The notes under the pieces are model-generated. The model was not told the DNA's origin, did no database searches, and saw only the letters and a list, made by a program, of their open reading frames with translations. A DNA stretch of 64,000 bases. It comes from Nemopilema nomurai (taxonomy: Eukaryota; Cnidaria; Scyphozoa; Rhizostomeae; Rhizostomatidae). The stretch is from NCBI GenBank assembly GCA_003864495.1, contig ML133387.1, positions 2,243,200 through 2,307,199 of the forward strand, in the 5' to 3' direction. The stretch's first letter is position 1, and each line of letters starts with the position of its first letter. Of the stretch, positions 22,969 to 34,900 are shown piece by piece. The position numbers were made by a program, and so were the translations under genes.

Positions 22969-25900
22969 CTAAAAACAAGAAATAAACGCATGAACAAATC
23001 TCACAATAGTCTATGCCTTAGGGAAATATTTTTCAATCTCCTCGAACAAAGCGCAATAGTTGAATTTCTTCAAAGTTTGATCAAAAAGTCTAAAAGTAAG
23101 GGCGGGTTTCGGAATGTGATATTGGGGGCAAATCAACTCAGGCGAAGACGGCTTGTGGTCAGTTTCTTTCGCACACCGAGTACGCGCATGTTAAATATAG
23201 TTGTTTCAAATCGCTTTTTTTTGTTAACTGTGCCATGAAAAATAACGATCAACAAATTCAAAAAAATGCAATAAAAACTTTAACCAAAATGTATGAACTA
23301 ACCGTTCCAATAATTGGCATGGAATCTTCTGTGGTTCTTCGATACACTGGGTTATCAAAGTTCACCGCTTTTCTCTCCCTGAAAAGAGAAAACACGGCCC
23401 GTGAGGCTTGCTGTACATTGGTCTCCTGTACGCATCGTGCAATGGAACAAAAATATAAAACTTCTTGGCAGTCATGTTCACGAAGATGTTTAAAAACTGA
23501 CAGCAAACTAGTGGCTATAATATGTGGGGTTAATAAATTGATTAAACTGGGCAAGCAGTTATGCGAACGAAAGAACAAAAGCCAGCGCACTAGCCAGCAC
23601 ACGAACCTGTAATTGCTCCTGAGATGTCTGTAGAACAAGTAAATGCATATGCCCGCGGCGACTAGGATACCAAGCACGACACCAGCTACTATCCCGATTG
23701 TTTCGCCTAAAATAATTCGTTTACACTTTATATGGTGAAAAACATTGAACCAAATGCTTCATGATCTTTCAGTAAACGCTGGTACATTGAAGGGCAATTG
23801 CACAAGGCCGGATTTGAAGTTATGAAGATTGTAATAGGCCGGTCCTGTGTCAAATATTTCTAGCCAGTATAGTTGACGTCCAAGTGGACAAAAAACTCCC
23901 TAAGACATATGTCCCATCGAAATTACAAAGATGATTCGTTATAGATTCGTTGGCACTTTTGCGGATCCACGTGAAAACAGACATTCCACGCGTAGAGAGA
24001 TATGAACGTCAGGGATAGGTTTTTTAAACGCAATCACAAAAGTAAAGATCTTCACTCAAGGTACAAATTCCTTTGCGATAGTGTAAAAGCAAGGTTTTCT
24101 TACATCATTTGTTACACAATTAATAGCTTTTTAATACTTTCATACACCAGGCTATACGAAACAAAGTTTACAAATGCGCCAATCCCTCCTGCATGCATAG
24201 TTTCCGTCATACTCATAATTTCCATAGGAATGTCGATAGAAAAATACTGAAAACTGGTGACTGTCTTAAGAAAGCTCCATTTCCAACAGGGAAAGATCAT
24301 GTTTACCAGGGAATTTACTCAATGGAAAAGAAAACAGGGATGACATCTTTTGAAGAAATGCCAAGGTCAAATACCGACCGCCAAGGCCAGCTTTCGCGAA
24401 AAGAAAAATGAAAGAAATAGCGAAATGATTACTAGGCGAAGAATTTCAATTCATTAATCTTATAACAAATCAGGGCCCACCTAGATCCTCTTTGTTCATA
24501 TTTTGCTTATTCCTTGCAGTCTGTGGTGGACTTGTGATGTATGGTTCAAATGGCGATCGTACTTCGCACCTTTTCCCTTTAAAACCTGCAGCGCATCTGA
24601 AGGCAAGAGAGAAGCATGATAAAAAAACAGCAGCAGATGATGAGCCGATAATGCCAACTCGCATCAAATCTGCAGGTTGAGAACAGCAGTGCAAAGTCAA
24701 AAGTTTGCAGTTGCCAGTACAGAAAGATGATGTTCCTTGTTTATATCCGAAATGTAGACACTTGCACACTCGCGTGTTTCATTAGCAAGTCATAGCTAAA
24801 GTGCCATTGGATTTCAAGTCATTTCTCGTTTTTTAAAGACACAGTTGGTGTCGGTGATATCGAAATTTTTTTGTAAGAACAACACGATTCGAGATGCTTT
24901 GTGCGGGTCGCCTGCGAGAACCTCGCGTGTGTTCCCGTGATGGCAATGTATGGCTCCTAGAATTGAGAGAGTTCAGAGAGTAAAGCCATATAGAGCGTAC
25001 AAATGCAACCAAAATGACAGTTACCTGCAGGTGCGAATAGTCCTTCGTCTTTTAGACGTGCTGTTGATACACTCTCCTCCGTTTAGGCAATAAGTACTAT
25101 TGCAAGTATATGCGCCTAAGATAAAGTCAAAATGCGAATTTGACAACTGCAATAGCAATAGGTAGAAAAGGTTGAAGCAACACAAAGAGGGATATTTAAT
25201 ACAAAGGGATGGACAGTTTCAATAGAATGGTGCATATGATGTCGACTGTCAATAAAAAATAGCTAGGGATCAAGCACGTTGTAAACTTCGGATAGAGAGA
25301 CTATAGACCACGTACCCGTTTCCCTACTTCTTTGGCTTGTTTCTATTATTTCTATTAGCTTGTAATTTCTAGTGGTTCCATTGCATGTGGCAGGGGGTTG
25401 GAGATTTGGAACGTTGGAAAGCAGTCCTTATTTTTCCAAGCTAGCAATCCCCTTTTTAATAAATCCCCTTACTACGCATGTGCGAGGCTTCATTCTGTAT
25501 GACGCGCAGCTTTCAAGCGCCCTCGCAAGGACACTTGGCATCCCAGTCAAGCAAGCTAGTGTTTTATAGATTCAGAAAGGATATTAACATATATACCAAC
25601 TCCCCACCTTAAGAATAACGACGAGAGCCTTGCATAATGCTTCCACTAGATAAGCACAGGGGGGCCCTCAGCTAATTAGCAATAGCAATCAGCAAATTAT
25701 TGGTTTCGGCTGTGTGTGAAAATTCTTTAAAACCGTTGCCAGCTTTTGTGGCAGCAGTTGGCCAGTTGGCAAGTCAAATACCCCTAACCGGACGAAGCAT
25801 CCTTGTTTAGAAACTCACTCGTTGTGTCGCATGTTTGCTTGTCCCAAAGAAGCTTGACACCTGTGGGGCATCTGCATGTGTAGATGTCGACGGAGGAGAG

Positions 25901-28900
25901 CAGGCACAAATGACTGCAGCCGCCGTTCAAACGTGCACATGGGTTCTTGGCTACAAAACACAGAGCAACAGTTCAGGAATAACCATCAAGAAAACTCATG
26001 CTGTCATGTCAGATATATATTTACATTATAGGCATAATTATCAGCAGTGGAAACACATGGCATCAGAGCAGGAAATAAATAGTAATTGTATTGATGAATC
26101 ACAACCGCGATCAGAAAATGGCAATCGCATTTAACAGCTCGAAATATTCAGCGAACCTGTAGGCTGTCGTAAAGGGTGGTAGACCTTTATGTCCATCAAG
26201 CTTGCCGGACCCTGCTGGACCATGATCATTTTGTTGTCGCCTGTAAACCTGTTCGCCTTGTAAATGGCCTCGCCATTCCAATCCGTCCAGTACATGAAGT
26301 CTTCGAACACTGTTATTGCGAAGGGATGCTGCGTGGGCAGTTCGAAGTTCACCCGCCTGTCAGATCCGTCCAGCCGGCTACTCTCTATCACTTTCAGCTT
26401 CGCATCGATCCAGTACAACCGCAACAACGCGAAGTCAATGGATATTCCGTTAGGCCACCCGCTCGTCAAATTATGCAGCACAACTCTGGTGTTCAGATTG
26501 CCATCCATGCTCATCTTCTCAATCTTCGCTTCCCTCCCCCAGTCAGTCCAATAGATGTGTCTATAAACACAATTACGACCTTTGTTTCCCTCAACTCATA
26601 CAAATACTATTCCGCAATAAGAATCATACAAGAAACTCCTAGCAGTGCCGACTTCTAAGAGACCAATTTTCCAAAATAGATTTTAAGAAGAATGCCAATT
26701 TTGGTCGTCTAAGACATCGGGGAAACCAAACAAGATTTTGACAATTAAAATATTGTAAATAGAGCTCGTTTATTTTTGTATATCAATCTGCACTGGAGAA
26801 GTCATCTACCACCTGCCATTGAAAAACAAAATCACACTTGAGGCTGATTTTGCGAAACGAGGTCGGTGCGAGGAGACGGTGGCATTTTCGATTTGCTCAC
26901 TTTCATCACAATAATCACTTCACTCCAAATCAGATATTTATCAATGGTAAACCCCGCCACTTAAATTCCTCATAAAAATCAGCCTGTGATTGACATTAGG
27001 GATTGAAGAACCAGATATTCTCTGTATATGGGACATACCGGATTCATTGTACTGCAGACCAACCAGAGCTCACAGTACACTGAAGCATATAAATATACCC
27101 GAAGCATATGCAAACAACCAGCTCTTTTAGCCGGAACGAGCATACACAACCCGTGGGACCCCGCTGCCTCAGGTTGAAATGCATTGAAACTTGCTACCCA
27201 ACAACAGGTAAGAAGCGTCAGTGGCATACCTTCCTTGGTCAGTGGGATCGAGCACTATGCCACGTGGCTCCAGCAAGCCGTTGTCCACGAGCACCAAATC
27301 CGAGCTACCGTCCAGTTCGGAGACAGTGATGGTGTTATGCCCGGTATCCGTCCAGTACAGTTTACGGCCTATCCAGTCGACTGCCAGTGTCTCGATGATG
27401 GGACTCTTCAGACTGCTAAATCTCTTCACTTCAGTCTTCATCTCAATGCCGCTCAAGGGCACCATATAAATCGCCAAATTCCTGTTATCCGCCCAATAAA
27501 CGGTCTCTTCTGCGATGTCGAAATCCAGCCCAATGGCACCACTAAGGTCACTTGCAATTGGCTGCATTCCGTAGGGACTTAAGGATATTCGGCGTATACT
27601 GTGTCGAGCGGCAAACATTAGGGTTGGGTGCTGACCTGCCCATCAATTCACAAAATTAGTTCATTAAAAATTTGTTACAGAAACACTGAAACATGAAGCG
27701 CTTAGATTTAGCAGCAACAAGAGTTGACAGTCCCAAATCTATGGCTTCTAATTTTTCCGATCTTTCGGGAAACTCAAAATCTTTGGTACAATGTATTAAT
27801 GCAGCTTCAATACTGGAGTGCGGGAAGCTTTGCAAACAAGCCTCTCTTTGGTTACTCCAGCTTCTATTCGCTTTTGTTCTCCCAGCTAACTCTTCCAAAC
27901 TTTTATATCCCATTTGTTGACCTAAAATTTCAGCCACATTTCTTGAAGCATGCTATTAGTTTGTCTTAGTATTTCTTCGTTCGTAAACTAGTCCGCCCAA
28001 CTAACACCTGATATTTTTCTATGAAACCGTGTCTTAAACTTCAGTTTTATCTGAGTCAAAATGTTTAGGCGTTTATCACAGAATATTGGAACGGAAAAAA
28101 CGAAACAGTCGATGGGTATTGTTCCGGTACTTAGTGACAGAGCGTGACTTGTCCAGGCCTTTTAGAGCTTTTCGAAAGCACTTTTGGACCAGTGTCCTAC
28201 ATCATATCTGCGTCATATCTCCCACTCGAGATAATTAACGTTTCAAAGATATGACTTCCTTGCCTTTTAGGGAGCTTTTCCATTAGAATCTATGGCTATA
28301 ATTTATCAAATACATTATACCATGGTGTAGGCATACTACTCTTTGTTTCAGGCGATACTGGTTAAAGGTTGAAGGAAATTAAGAAGCTCATGGACAATAA
28401 AAATCGGAGCACATGTTCTAGAATTATATGAAGAGTCAGTAGAATAAAAATCACAGGGTGATTATCTGCAATGCATAGTAGACAGAACTTGTCAGATAAG
28501 TACTTGTCATTAACACATTTAGGGTTATACTCGAAGTAAACATCCAAACATGTTTGTACCTTAAGCAATAATATAAAAGTTGGTTAGGGATATTTACATC
28601 AAGCCATGATCACTAGGTCTTTCACAAGACGAATTGCCAGAAGCCACCCTGATCTTCCGATCAAAACATCAAATCGACCGGCAACACTTCAAATAGCAGT
28701 GGGTACGAGATGAGTATATCAACTCAGCTACTTACCAATGGCTTTACATGACCTCCCGTTGGGCTCTAGGGTATATGTTGACAGACAACTGCATTTCAAG
28801 TCCCCTTTTTTGTTCTCGCAAAGTTGGCTGCATGAACCATATATCATGCATTCGTTGATGTCTAAAATGGAAAGAGAATATGGGGATCTTTTATACCAGG

Positions 28901-31900
28901 CTTCAAACTGCTTGCTTTAAAGTAAAGCTTGAAAGAAGGGCGTAGCTCATCCCTTTTCTGCACTTCGTTCACTTTCTGCAATGGCTCAGCTTCAAAGCTA
29001 ACAAGGCCGCCATCTGTCTACTTCAACTAGAGATCTGAATATCATATCATTACAGTAGATAGTATTGTAGACAGAGTAGATGTTGTAGATCAAAATAGCA
29101 AAATACTAGCACAGTAAAATACTTTATCGCAGGGTACAATAGCTAGAAAATTAGTTCGATTATCTTGCAATTTCATTTAGCCACGTAGGGGAGAAACAGA
29201 GGAATATGTTGAATTTCCCAACCCCTGTGAAACTGTGCACATGTATATCGGAACAAACGCTGCACTACTCCAAATGTAATCGTTAATTGCATTTTCACGA
29301 CACCTTCTCGCATGGTTGCCCTTTATACGTCCCTCTAAAATTGCCATACGAGGGCTGGATTTAAAGATAGCTTCCAATTAGAAAGTCCATTGAGTGACTA
29401 TTGCGATAGAACCCCTTGTGGCACTCAATCACCGTGCAAAACATTTCACATCCTCCATGATATCGTATATCCAACTAATACTTATATATATACTCGTAAT
29501 ATATACTCAAGACAGAGCTTGACTACGTTAGCGGGGCACTTCAACGTATTAAGCAATCACGTGTCAATGACACCATACTTATCAGGTAAAGCAACGTAGA
29601 TACATAATCCAGCGATGCCCAAATGCCAAAGGGAAACCTACCCTGGCAGGTCCTGCGATCGGCTCCCAGTTCATACCCCGTTCTACACGTGCACTCATAC
29701 CCAATCTTCTTGTCAACGCAGATCTGACTGCAATGGCCGTTGTTGTCTATGCACTCGTTGATGTTGCAGCCCATTGGCTCATCGTCCTTCAGTGGACAGT
29801 CGTCGGTCGCGTCACAGACCTTGCTCTCCGGAATGCATCGGCTGCTTGACACGCATTTGAACTCGCCTTCGGCACATGGTTTAACTGAAGAAAGATCAGA
29901 CTCATAAACACTTGCTCTAAAGGTATCAACAAGTGCAGCCGTAGTAGATCCAAGAAAAGATTTTGGAGACGTTTTTGAAGTGGGGATAGCATCTTAAGCA
30001 GCATGTCAAATTGTGTATTTGCACCCAATTTAACGCGTCAATTTTTAGGTGAAGCGGCTTTCCTACTAACTTAGTGCCTCAAGAATATATCATGTCAGTC
30101 TGTTACGCACTGCAAATTAATATCTATGAGTGAGACATTCAACATATTTTGGAGAATTGAACAATCAGTGTCCTATCAGTGTAAACAAATCGGCATTCCG
30201 AGAGCTTTGGCCTAGTTTAAGCCACGTACCACACATCTTTTCGTCATCCCCTCCAGGACAATCGGGCTTGCCATCGCATTTGCGGGAATGATCGATGCAG
30301 CTTCCGTTCATGCACTTGAACTGACCCTGCTTGCAGGTTGTGTTCAGATGACAGTTTTCCTCGTCGCTTCCATCCGCGCAGTCTCGTGCTCCATCGCATC
30401 GCCAAGTCTTCGGCAAGCACCTCCCGTCATAACCATGGTTACTGTACCTGCAGGCGAAGTGCGACGGCTTGCAAACGGGCTTCAGTGATCCCGACGAGCA
30501 GAGATGCGCCTGTTCGTCACTTCCGTCGCCACAGTCGTCGTCGCCGTCGCACACCCACGAGCGGTCGATGCAGCGCCGGTTGTTGCAGGAGAACTGCTTC
30601 GCCTCGCAGCTCCGCACCGCTGCAATAACGAATAACGAGTGTAGAATAACGAATAACGAATATGAAATAACGAATAACAAGAGAGAAATAACGAATAACA
30701 AGAGTGAAATAACGAATAACAACAGTGAAATAACGAATAACAACAGTGAAATAACGAATAACAACAGTGAAATACAGAATTATACTTAATAATTACACCC
30801 AAATGTTTTCTTTAATAATTTCCTTTTCAAGCTTATGACCAGTCATTGTTTTCCTGTTTGTCGAGTTTGTTGATTTTAAAGCATAGTTTATAATATAAAA
30901 GTGCCATATATCGTATGCAACGAACAAAAATGGCGGTCTCTGCAACTTATATACGAATCCTTTTCCAAAATTCATCAGTTCCATTGGTCGTCTCTAGCAA
31001 CTAAGGAGCTTTAATACGCTACCCTCTATTGGACTCTTTTACAAGAACCGACTTTTAATTTGATGCCAACGCAACCATTTTAACCATTCTTTGACAAACA
31101 AGCACAGCAACAGACAAAACGAGTTTTTTCAAAAGTGAAATAGCTTCGTTTTGACCCTAAGATCCACATAAAAAAGCCTCCGAATTCTCTCGACGTGAAC
31201 AGAAAACTCATTGGAAATCAATTACTTTGATATTACGCTTGATTACTGGATAATAATGAAATCCCATTTCAAAAGCAACTTAAAGTGAGTTACACATTAC
31301 TAGCCAGGTGTTCCAAACAATTCTTGACTAAGAATAGCCTGGTGACTTTCAACAGAATCGAAACTCTTAAACGTGGTATACAACATGTCAAAATCCTTCC
31401 ATTATGACCCAATGAGTGCAGGTCAAATTACATGGAATTATTTATACGAATCATGTTGTGTCAACCAAGAAAGCTCGATATATGTGGCATTATTAGAAGC
31501 TATCATTCCATCTATACAAACTCAATGAGCTTGCTGAAGGCCAAGGAGCCAGGCGTCTATTTTGAGCTGGACCACTTTGCAGGTCAAATCACATGGAATT
31601 ATTTATACGAATCATGTTGTGTCAACCAAGAAAGCTCGATATATGTGGCATTATTAGAAGCTATTATTCCATCTATAAAAATTCAATGAGCTTGCTGAAG
31701 GCCAAGGAGCCAGGCGTCTATTTTGAACTGGACCACTTGTCTCGTAAATTCCATCAGATTCAATCTGTCGATTCCAAGCTATCTGACAAACCGCAAACAC
31801 ATTGGCAAGTAGTGCCAATTGGAACGCCACCAACAAAGCCATACGTCAAAGCACCCATTCAAGCACAACTGTTACATTTGCTGCTAAAACAGTGGCAAAT

Positions 31901-34900
31901 CGCTGATTGGGCACGTTTACAGGGGCGTACCTAGCGGGGTGTGTAGAGGGTGGTACACCTCACCGCAAGTACATCTCTACACGTACATACAAATCTTCAA
32001 GTTGACTAACTAAATACTGCTCAGTGCGTTTATCCACATAAAAGAAGTAACAAATGGTTTGTTTTACGGACGAAAATCATAGCATTAACAGTTGAAATCA
32101 CTTACGGCAAAGACTTTTATCTTCATCTGACCCATCCACACAATCATTATCACCATCGCACTTCCACCTTATATGTATGCATCGTCCATTTTTACAAGTA
32201 AACGACTCTCCAGCACAAGTTGGCTTCACTGCAAGAGACAGAAGTGAATATACCAACAAAAACAACATATTATTTGCCGAGCAAAAACTCACTGGTCTTA
32301 AAAATATCTTTGATAACAGATTTTTCAAGACTTTTGTTAGAGATTGTTGAAAATAAAGGGGAAGTTGTCATAGAAGGGGGAGTGGTTTGAAAATAATCTG
32401 AAAAATTTTTATATGAACATAGGCTTCTGAGCAATTTTGAACACATCATGTCAAACATGAAGCATAAATCAAAATATACAATTAATTATAAAGTTATAGG
32501 CCTTACAGAACAGAAGCATATGTTTGGGGGACGGCTTACCCAAGATTGAGATTAAATCAACAAAGGGGGGCTTATTTGCATAAAGAGGGATGTAAAGGGG
32601 TGACAACCCTATGAAATGATCTATAGCAAAGGAAAAACTGAAAAACAAGCATGGTGAAAACAATATTCAATGACCATGTAAAATCATTTGAAAAACTCAC
32701 CACAATTCTTTTCATCAGAGCCATCTGAGCAGTCATTCTCATGGTCACACACCCATGATTTAAGGATACATTTTCGATCGCCGCATGTGAACTGATTTGC
32801 GGAACAAGTCACATTTCTGTCTTCTAATAAAAAGATTAAGTACTATTATTTGCATCAGCTACAAGGTGAAACCATAAGTCCTGCCAATGTCATACCGTTA
32901 TCCGGAGTTATCTGGAGGATTCTACTGTTTCTAGATGCTTTCAGCTGATTGAGATTTGAGAATGGTATTGCACTTTATTGACAGTATAACAAATCATATA
33001 GCATATAGCATATACGTAAGTGCCATGTTATACACTTTACTTTTACTTATAATAACAAAGTTGTACTGTTCTATTCTCCCTTGTGAACATATCTTAATTA
33101 TTCAACATTGAATAAAACTTCCATTTGAAATTAATGAATTATATTGTATTTTATAGTGTGCATTAAATAAACACTACATTAGAAGGACTTGCTGACATTT
33201 CAATATTACTAAATGTCAATGCAATGGAATGCACCACAACGCATTATATTATCAAACAACACATCAGGAGTACTTTCTAAAGATACTGCTCAAGATTCTT
33301 ATAATGAAAAAACATATAATCTGAAACTAGAACTAACCGCATGATTTTTCATCACTTCCATCGTCATCCTTGCAGTCTTTGTCACCATCACACACCCATC
33401 TGCTAGTTATGCATTGTCCTGAATCGCATCTAAACTTTCTGTTCTCCTTAGTGCATTGAAGTTTATCTATGAATAGGATTCAAGTAGAAAAGACACTTGG
33501 CACAGAGGTGAATGGGCAAAGTACCTAGCAAAGATTCTAAAGATTCTCCTGTAATTACGTACAGTTACTGTTAATTAAACTAATCATTGAAGTATAAGAT
33601 ACTTAAACAAACAACTAATAGGTAGCAATTTGGTCTGACAGGGAATGTTTGTTAATATTGGTATAGACTCAGAATCGCTACATTAACTTCAAAACACTGA
33701 AAGGAATTTGGCAGCAAAGGAAAAGTAATTTTTCCAAACATTTCATACTTAAACACATTCTGAAAAATAAAAAGGAATATATGACCTTTGAAAACAAATG
33801 ACAATCAGCTGTGGAAAAGCAGGCCTGTTGTCAGTTTTTATCAACCAATATTTAACACATATTAATACAGTGTAACTTCCCACCCAATTTTCTTTACCTT
33901 GAATTGCAGTTTTGTTTGCAAACAGATTAAAAGTTATTTCAACAGATATGTAATGTACAGCTTTGACACATGGTCAAAAATTTATGGAATGTCAAAGTAT
34001 TTGGAAATCCTTGAAGTGTTCTTCTAAATGTCCCAAGAAAGGTGCTTTCAAGTTGTGGTCGCCAGTTGTTAATAAAAAATGTTTTATCCTGTTTCTTAGT
34101 ATCTGATCTGCACGATTGGTTAAAATAAGGGCCCCAAACATTCCCCCTTCCAAACAAATATCTGCCACTGGGCTGACATTAACATTTCACATGTTGATTT
34201 GGTTCTTTGCCAAAGATTTATCTTACTAAAATTATTTTTGAATGAAATGCTTCTGGAGGATCATGGAATTTGTGAAAAAAATCAGTTGGCATCATACAAA
34301 AAATATAAACCTGGAAATTATAGAACATCTGGCCAGGGTATACAGCTTTTTGAAGCACTCTTAAAAATTATTTGTCATTTGAAAAAAGGGTCTGGGAGTG
34401 TGTCTGTGCAATGTGTTTTACATTTGTGCAAACCAGAATTGTAAAAAAACTAAAAGCATTTTGGGCAAGTAAAAATTTCTCCACTATACTGTGTAGATGG
34501 TTTTTTAAAAGATTGTTAATTTGCACCAAACTTTGTTGACAATACAACTACTTTATTTGTGCTTACCCAAAAATTATGCTACTGGTAGTCTAGAGAGATT
34601 CACAAAATGACAAAAAAACTTTCCTACCATTTTAGGCTACAAATTTAAAATAGAGCAAGATAGGCAAATAATAGCACGAAATTCATGAGTCAAGTGCTGG
34701 CATGCATAGCTGATTGGTTGGCTGTTAACTCAATAAAACCTTCAGTTTCATTACATTTATGCTGATGTGAACATAGCAAAATCCCTTGAATCATAAGACT
34801 AGCATGTACATAAAATTTGGCGGTAAAATTCTAGTACTACCAATTGCCTTCAAGGTGGAAGACTCAAGGCGTAACAAACATATATTCTTTCGAATACTAG

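Noticed and set aside
22511..23238. Plus-strand frames at the VLDLR-like 3' end
   Set aside because: No family signature or splice support. They overlap minus-strand exons 15-16 or their 3' flank.
26176..27582. Plus-strand frames over the propeller exons
   Set aside because: Antisense of exons 9 and 10, which have YWTD motifs and proper splice sites on the minus strand.
30469..30802. Repetitive frames over the 21-bp minisatellite
   Set aside because: Low-complexity translation of the repeat continuing into exon 6 antisense or upstream of its acceptor.
31918..31940. CAGGGGCGTACCTAGC as a hAT end
   Set aside because: No inverted partner or duplication was found within the window.
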